From contig NZ_CP069526.1 of assembly GCF_016889705.1 (NCBI RefSeq), positions 992,001 through 1,056,000 on the forward strand: a stretch of 64,000 nt of DNA, in the 5' to 3' direction. The notes below the pieces were generated by a model. That model was not told the origin of the DNA. It saw nothing but the letters and a program-made list of their open reading frames with translations, and made no database searches. The position numbers and the translations under genes were made by a program. This document shows positions 60,057-64,000 of the stretch, piece by piece. How positions within the stretch are numbered: the first letter of the stretch is position 1; every line of letters begins with the position of its first letter. The DNA is from Amycolatopsis sp. FDAARGOS 1241. GTDB lineage: Bacteria; Actinomycetota; Actinomycetes; Mycobacteriales; Pseudonocardiaceae.

Positions 60057-61382
60057 TCAACGGTGGTGCGTGCTCGTGGTGTGGTGGCTGGTCGAGTGGC
60101 TGGTCGACACCGAATGCGACGAGCCGGTGCTGTGGCCGCGGATCGCGACGAAATAGACGATCGCGGCGAGGACGATCAGCGCGATGACGGCCGCGATGGC
60201 GATCTTCACCTTGCTGTAGGGCCGTTCGCCCTGGACTTCGCCGGTGCGGCCGTTGACGAGGATCCGCCAGTTCTTGCCGCCGTAGACGTAGGTGGCGACC
60301 CAGACCGGGAGCAGCATCAGCTTGAAGGTGACGTCGCGGTGCTGCGTGTTCATCGACTGCACGCGCTGCTCGTCACCGCCGATGTCGTGGCGGCAGTCGT
60401 CCTCGATGACCGTCGCCATGCGGCGCTTCGCTTCCTCGAAGCCGGTTTCGGCCTCGATGTCGTAGCGCAGCGCGAAATGCCCGGCGAGGAACTGCGGCTG
60501 GTACGGCTCGGCCTGCTCCAGGGGCCACGGGGCGAGCCGGTCGAGCTCCTTCGGCGGCAGCTGGGTACTGCCCGGCACCAGCACGTCGTCGAAGAAGCGG
60601 TCCACCCGACCGCCCGCCGGATACCAGCGCGTGCGCCGCACCTGGCGGGTTTTGCGCTGCCCGTTGTCGTAGTAGGTCTCGGTGACCCAGTAGTGCTCCC
60701 CGCGCTGTCCGGAGTAGACGGTGTCCGTCTGCACATCGTAAGTCCAGTGCGGGATGTAGGTGGCCTTGGTGGACTCGGCCGTGCCGACCTTCTTCAGCGC
60801 GTTCGGCGCGAACCAGCGCGAGTTCGTCCACTTCTTCAGGTGCGTGCTCACCTCGCCCTTGCCGAACTGGAAGGGCAGCACGCCTTCGGGCACGAGCTGC
60901 CCGGACGCGTTCGCGTCGATCACCAGAGGAGCGCCGCAGAATTGGCACAGACTGGCCGTTTCGTTCGTCTCGGTGGTGGCGCCGCAGCGCTGGCACTTGA
61001 AGACGTACTGGCCGATCGTGGCAACCGGCTTGCGGGCCAGGTTGGTCAGGTCGGCGAACGCGATCTCGTGGATCTGCCGGTCGCCGGCCGTGATCTCCTG
61101 GCGATACCCGCAATACGGACACTGCATCGAGGTCGACCCGGGCGCGAACTCCAGGCGGGCGCCGCAGCCGCCGCACGGGTAGGTGGTCGCGGCCGTGTTC
61201 TCCGGCGCGAAAGCGGGCGGCGGGCTGGACTGCGTCGGGCCACCCGGCATGGGTCCGCCGGGCCCGCCGGGCATGGGTCCGCCGGGCAACGTGCCACCGG
61301 GCATGGGTCCGCCCGGCACGGGGCCGCTGGGCATGGGTCCGCTCGGCATCGGGCCGTGGTGCGGATAGTTCGGGTTGGACAT
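60057..61382 (-). CDS. TFIIB-type zinc-ribbon membrane protein
   Basis: 441 residues. N-terminal Pro/Gly-rich repeats (MPSGP/MPGGP about eight copies, residues 11-50), two zinc ribbons (CGGCGARLEFAPGSTSMQCP, YCG; CQRCGATTETNETASLCQFC, G), a conserved soluble domain (LPFQFGKGEVSTHLKKWTNS, YIPHWTYDVQTDTVYSGQRG), one membrane helix (IAIAAVIALIVLAAIVYFVA) and a Ser/Thr/His tail. Partner of the SPFH gene in one operon (34-bp gap); such pairs are widespread, function unknown. Confidence 0.85.
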   Translation of the reverse strand: MSNPNYPHHGPMPSGPMPSGPVPGGPMPGGTLPGGPMPGGPGGPMPGGPTQSSPPPAFAPENTAATTYPCGGCGARLEFAPGSTSMQCPYCGYRQEITAGDRQIHEIAFADLTNLARKPVATIGQYVFKCQRCGATTETNETASLCQFCGAPLVIDANASGQLVPEGVLPFQFGKGEVSTHLKKWTNSRWFAPNALKKVGTAESTKATYIPHWTYDVQTDTVYSGQRGEHYWVTETYYDNGQRKTRQVRRTRWYPAGGRVDRFFDDVLVPGSTQLPPKELDRLAPWPLEQAEPYQPQFLAGHFALRYDIEAETGFEEAKRRMATVIEDDCRHDIGGDEQRVQSMNTQHRDVTFKLMLLPVWVATYVYGGKNWRILVNGRTGEVQGERPYSKVKIAIAAVIALIVLAAIVYFVAIRGHSTGSSHSVSTSHSTSHHTTSTHHR

Positions 61383-61416
61383 GGCGGCTCCCCTCCGCTG
61401 GATGAGTCAGGACGGC

Positions 61417-62643
61417 TCAGGACTGCGGCGGCAGCGGCGGCGGGGTCGCGCCGAACAGCGGCGAGACCTCCGGCGCCTGCGCGGCCGGCGTCCATTGCGG
61501 CATCCCGGACTTCCACACGAGGGTCTCCCGGGTGAGCGTGCCCGCGGAGATCTGCTGGCCGAGCTGGCCCCGGTCGAACGGACCGAGCTGCTGACCGTTC
61601 GCCCCGATGAACCACTGCTCGGACTGCGGCAGCGGCGGCGGGACCTGCGGCGTCGGCGCGGACGGCGGCTGGTACTGCGGCGCCATCGGCTGCTGGTACT
61701 GGGTCTGCTGGTATTGGGGCTGCTGGTACTGCTGCGGCGCGCCCTGCGGCCCGGCGGCCCGCTGGCCGAGCGCCATGCCGAGGCCGATGCCCAGGCCTTC
61801 GCCCGCGCCGCCCTGGTTGTTCGCGGCCGCCTCGATCGCGTTGGCGGACTGGAACTTCGTGTACTGGTCGAGATCGCCGACCACGCCCATCTGGGTCCGC
61901 TTGTCCATCGCGGCCTCGACCTCGGGCGGGACGGAGATGTTCTCGATGATGAACTTCGAGATCTCGACGCCGTTGGCGCGCAGTTCGAGGTTGAGCGCGC
62001 TGGCGATCGCGCCGCCGATCCGGTCCTGCTGGGTGACCAGGTCGAGCATCGGCACTTTGGCCGCGGCGATGGCGGGGCCGACCTTGCCGATGATCATCTG
62101 CCGGAGGTACTCGGAGACCTCCTCGGTGCGGAACTGCGGGTCGGTGCCCGCGAGCTCCTTGAGCAGCGCGACCGGCTCGACAACGCGCACCGCGTACCCG
62201 CCGAACGCGCGGAGCCGGACCATGCCGAACTCCGGGTCGCGCAGGATGATCGGGTTCTGCGTGCCCCATTTGAGATCGGTGAACTGCCGGGTGTTGACGA
62301 AGTAGACCTCGGCCTTGAACGGCGAGTTGAACCCGTACTTCCAGCCCTTGAGGGTGGACATGATCGGCATGTTCTGCGTCTGCAGCGTGTACATGCCCGG
62401 CGGGTAGGCGTCGGCGACCTGGCCCTCGTTGACGAAGACCGCGGCCTGCGATTCGCGGACGGTGAGCTTCGCACCCATCTTGATCTCGTTCTCGTAGCGC
62501 GGGAAGCGCCACACGATCGTGTCCCGGCTGTCGTCGGTCCACTCGATGATGTCGATGAACTCGCCGCGGATCTTGTCGAAAATCCCCACGCCCTGGCCCC
62601 CGTAGCCTCCGATGATTACGGGCCGTCCCCGGCCCGCCGTCAC
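61417..62643 (-). CDS. SPFH-domain protein with C-terminal GYF_2 domain
   Basis: 408 residues from GTG (VTAGRGRPVIIGGYGGQGVG). SPFH/band-7 domain of the YdjI (virion-core-like) type (FPRYENEIKMGAKLTVRESQ, AAVFVNEGQVADAYPPGMYT), a Gln/Tyr/Pro-rich linker (QQYQQPQYQQTQYQQP), and a GYF_2 domain (EQWFIGANGQQLGPFDRGQL…ETLVWKSGMPQWTPA). Probably membrane-associated oligomer. First gene of a pair with the zinc-ribbon protein. Confidence 0.88.
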   Translation of the reverse strand: MTAGRGRPVIIGGYGGQGVGIFDKIRGEFIDIIEWTDDSRDTIVWRFPRYENEIKMGAKLTVRESQAAVFVNEGQVADAYPPGMYTLQTQNMPIMSTLKGWKYGFNSPFKAEVYFVNTRQFTDLKWGTQNPIILRDPEFGMVRLRAFGGYAVRVVEPVALLKELAGTDPQFRTEEVSEYLRQMIIGKVGPAIAAAKVPMLDLVTQQDRIGGAIASALNLELRANGVEISKFIIENISVPPEVEAAMDKRTQMGVVGDLDQYTKFQSANAIEAAANNQGGAGEGLGIGLGMALGQRAAGPQGAPQQYQQPQYQQTQYQQPMAPQYQPPSAPTPQVPPPLPQSEQWFIGANGQQLGPFDRGQLGQQISAGTLTRETLVWKSGMPQWTPAAQAPEVSPLFGATPPPLPPQS

Positions 62644-62795
62644 AGTACCGTGCGCCCCGTCCGCGCGCGGCTCGTCGGCTCGGGTCGCCAGGCGGGCCGC
62701 GCCCCACGGCGCCGGAATCGGTCATCATGAGGTTGGCGGCCCCGAGCGACGTGGCCGCAGGCCGCGGCGATCGAGCGGCCGGAACCGGAGGTGCG

Positions 62796-63596
62796 GTGGC
62801 GCGCTGGACGACCGGGGAGTCGGTGCTCGCCCGGGGTGCGCGGGTGCTGGAGGCGTTCGACGCCGAGCACCGGGTGCTCACGGTCGCCGAGATCGCGCGG
62901 AAGGCGGGCCTGCCGGTGCCGACGGTGCACCGGCTCGTGGCGCAGCTGCTCGACGTCGGGTTCCTGGAACGTGAGCAGCGGCACCGCGTCCGGATCGGTC
63001 TGCACCTGTGGGAGCTGGCGTCGCTGGGCGCGCGGGCACTGGATCTGCGGGAAGCCGCGATGCCGTACCTGGAGGACGTGCACGTCGCGACGCGGCAGCA
63101 CACGCAGCTGAGCGTGCTGGAAGGCAAGGACGTGCTCGTCGTCGAGTGGCTGAAGGCGCGCAAGGTCCTCAAGCAGCTGATCCTGCACGCCGGGCGCCGT
63201 GTGCCGGCGCACGTGGTGGCGGGCGGTGCGGTGCTGCTGGCGCACGCGGGCAAGGAACTGCAGGACGAGGTCCTCGCGGGACCGCTCGCGCGCTTCAACG
63301 ACAAAACGCCCACGGAGCCGGAGGAATTGCGGCGGTTGTGGGCGTACGCGAAGAAGCACGGCTACGTCGTCTGCGACGGGTTCGTGAGCCCCAACGCGGT
63401 GAGCGTCGCGGTGCCTGTCACCGGGCGGGAGGGTGAGGTCGTGGCCGCGATCGGGGTCGTGGTGCCGGCCGACGACGCGCAGCCGATGGCGCTCGTGCCC
63501 GTCCTCCTCGCAGCGGCGCACGGGATCGGGCGCGCGTTGCGGTCGACCGTGGCCGAACCGCCGACGCGGATGTGGCCCTTCCGTCCTCCTGTGTGA
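62796..63596 (+). CDS. IclR-family transcriptional regulator
   Basis: 266 residues from the GTG giving VARWTTGESVLARGARVLEA; an ATG 23 codons upstream is less likely. HTH: LTVAEIARKAGLPVPTVHRL. C-terminal effector domain: HTQLSVLEGKDVLVVEWLKA, VPVTGREGEVVAAIGVVVPA. Upstream of a Rieske oxygenase, so a probable regulator of aromatic degradation. Divergent from the SPFH pair. Confidence 0.9.
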   Translation: MARWTTGESVLARGARVLEAFDAEHRVLTVAEIARKAGLPVPTVHRLVAQLLDVGFLEREQRHRVRIGLHLWELASLGARALDLREAAMPYLEDVHVATRQHTQLSVLEGKDVLVVEWLKARKVLKQLILHAGRRVPAHVVAGGAVLLAHAGKELQDEVLAGPLARFNDKTPTEPEELRRLWAYAKKHGYVVCDGFVSPNAVSVAVPVTGREGEVVAAIGVVVPADDAQPMALVPVLLAAAHGIGRALRSTVAEPPTRMWPFRPPV

Positions 63597-63604
63597 GCCC
63601 GGAT

Positions 63605-63617
63605 TCCAATCATTGGA
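63605..63617. promoter_or_regulatory. palindrome, probable IclR operator
   Basis: TCCAATCATTGGA, perfect 6-bp arms around a C, between the IclR gene and the oxygenase gene, 70 bases before its start. Confidence 0.65.
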
Positions 63618-63686
63618 GTCTCCGTAGAGCGGGCCGGGCGCTTCCGTGGATGGTGATCACACCGCCACCACGAACGAGGAGCAACC

Positions 63687-64000
63687 ATGGACGTCGGCAC
63701 CGCGTACGGACGCAAGCCCGGCCAGTCGCTGCTGGAGCTGACCCAAGTCGGGCCCGGCACGCCCTACGGCGAGGTCCTGCGCCGCTACTGGCAGCCCGTC
63801 GCGTTGTCGACCGACGCCACCACGACCCCGAAGCGCCTGCGGATCCTCGGTGAGGACCTCGTCCTGTTCCGCACCCGCCGCGGCGCGGCCGGGCTGCTCG
63901 CGCCCGACTGCGCCCACCGCGGCGCGTCGCTGTTCTACGGCGGTGTGGAGGACGACGGCATCCGCTGCTGTTACCACGGCTGGGTCTTCGACACCGAGGG
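63687..64000 (+). CDS. Rieske 2Fe-2S aromatic ring-hydroxylating oxygenase subunit (cut by window end)
   Basis: 104 residues present, MDVGTAYGRKPGQSLLELTQ. Rieske motif CAHRGASLFYGGVEDDGIRC, CYHGW holds the Cys-x-His and Cys-x-x-His ligands. The N-terminus TPYGEVLRRYWQPVAL is that of vanillate/phthalate-type alpha subunits. The catalytic iron domain is beyond the window. Confidence 0.88.
   Translation, partial: MDVGTAYGRKPGQSLLELTQVGPGTPYGEVLRRYWQPVALSTDATTTPKRLRILGEDLVLFRTRRGAAGLLAPDCAHRGASLFYGGVEDDGIRCCYHGWVFDTE

Noticed and set aside
61183..61368. Plus-strand Gly/Pro/Met repeat peptide
   Set aside because: It is the complement of the MPGGP repeats of the zinc-ribbon gene, not a separate gene.

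Overview
The window is chromosomal DNA from a high-GC actinomycete. The gene families (coenzyme-F420-type luciferase-like oxidoreductases, a fused Kgd 2-oxoglutarate enzyme, many acyl-CoA enzymes and TetR regulators) and the AICE-type mobile element fit the Pseudonocardiaceae, most likely Amycolatopsis or a close relative. That assignment is inferred from gene content, not from a marker gene. No rRNA, tRNA or CRISPR array was found.

Left part (1-35,700): ordinary chromosome with scars. It opens with two tandem, decaying copies of an F420-type oxidoreductase gene. A polyamine-synthase-family gene follows, then an osmoprotectant-type ABC ATPase whose permease partner was broken by an IS481-family insertion and then lost; a truncated gene lies just beyond the scar. 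Next come a secreted subtilase, kgd, a fused ABC exporter, alanine dehydrogenase, a PucR regulator, the methionine pair metY-metX, a secreted GDSL esterase, a TetR regulator with a three-gene acyl-CoA carboxylase/dehydrogenase operon (matching 16-bp operators lie in front of both), map, and an SDR and a hydrolase gene.

Mobile part (36,045-47,038): an 11-kb actinobacterial integrative and conjugative element (AICE, pSAM2 type). It has int, xis, repSA (frameshifted here), traB, pra, small transfer-region genes, a Nudix (Pif-like) gene and an HTH regulator. It sits in the 3' end of an acyl-CoA dehydrogenase gene. The element supplied a new 3' end and terminator for that gene, and the displaced original 3' end survives at the far side. 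At the distal end the element carries an AT-richer two-gene cargo, DUF262 (GmrSD-N-like) plus a RelA/SpoT-type nucleotidyltransferase. I consider this a candidate undescribed defence or abortive-infection module and the most interesting feature here.

Right part (46,949-64,000): two acyl-CoA dehydrogenases, an LtrA membrane protein, a double-TetR regulator divergent from a fadA-fadB beta-oxidation operon, XRE and GntR regulators, a large receptor-like protein with an extracytoplasmic ligand-binding domain (frameshifted), an SPFH/GYF plus zinc-ribbon membrane gene pair, and an IclR regulator followed by a Rieske oxygenase gene cut by the window end.

Several genes show single-base frameshifts (luciferase-like gene, DUF4291, pyridoxamine-oxidase-like, repSA, receptor-like protein, transposase). 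Some are probably real decay, but errors in GC-rich sequence cannot be excluded.
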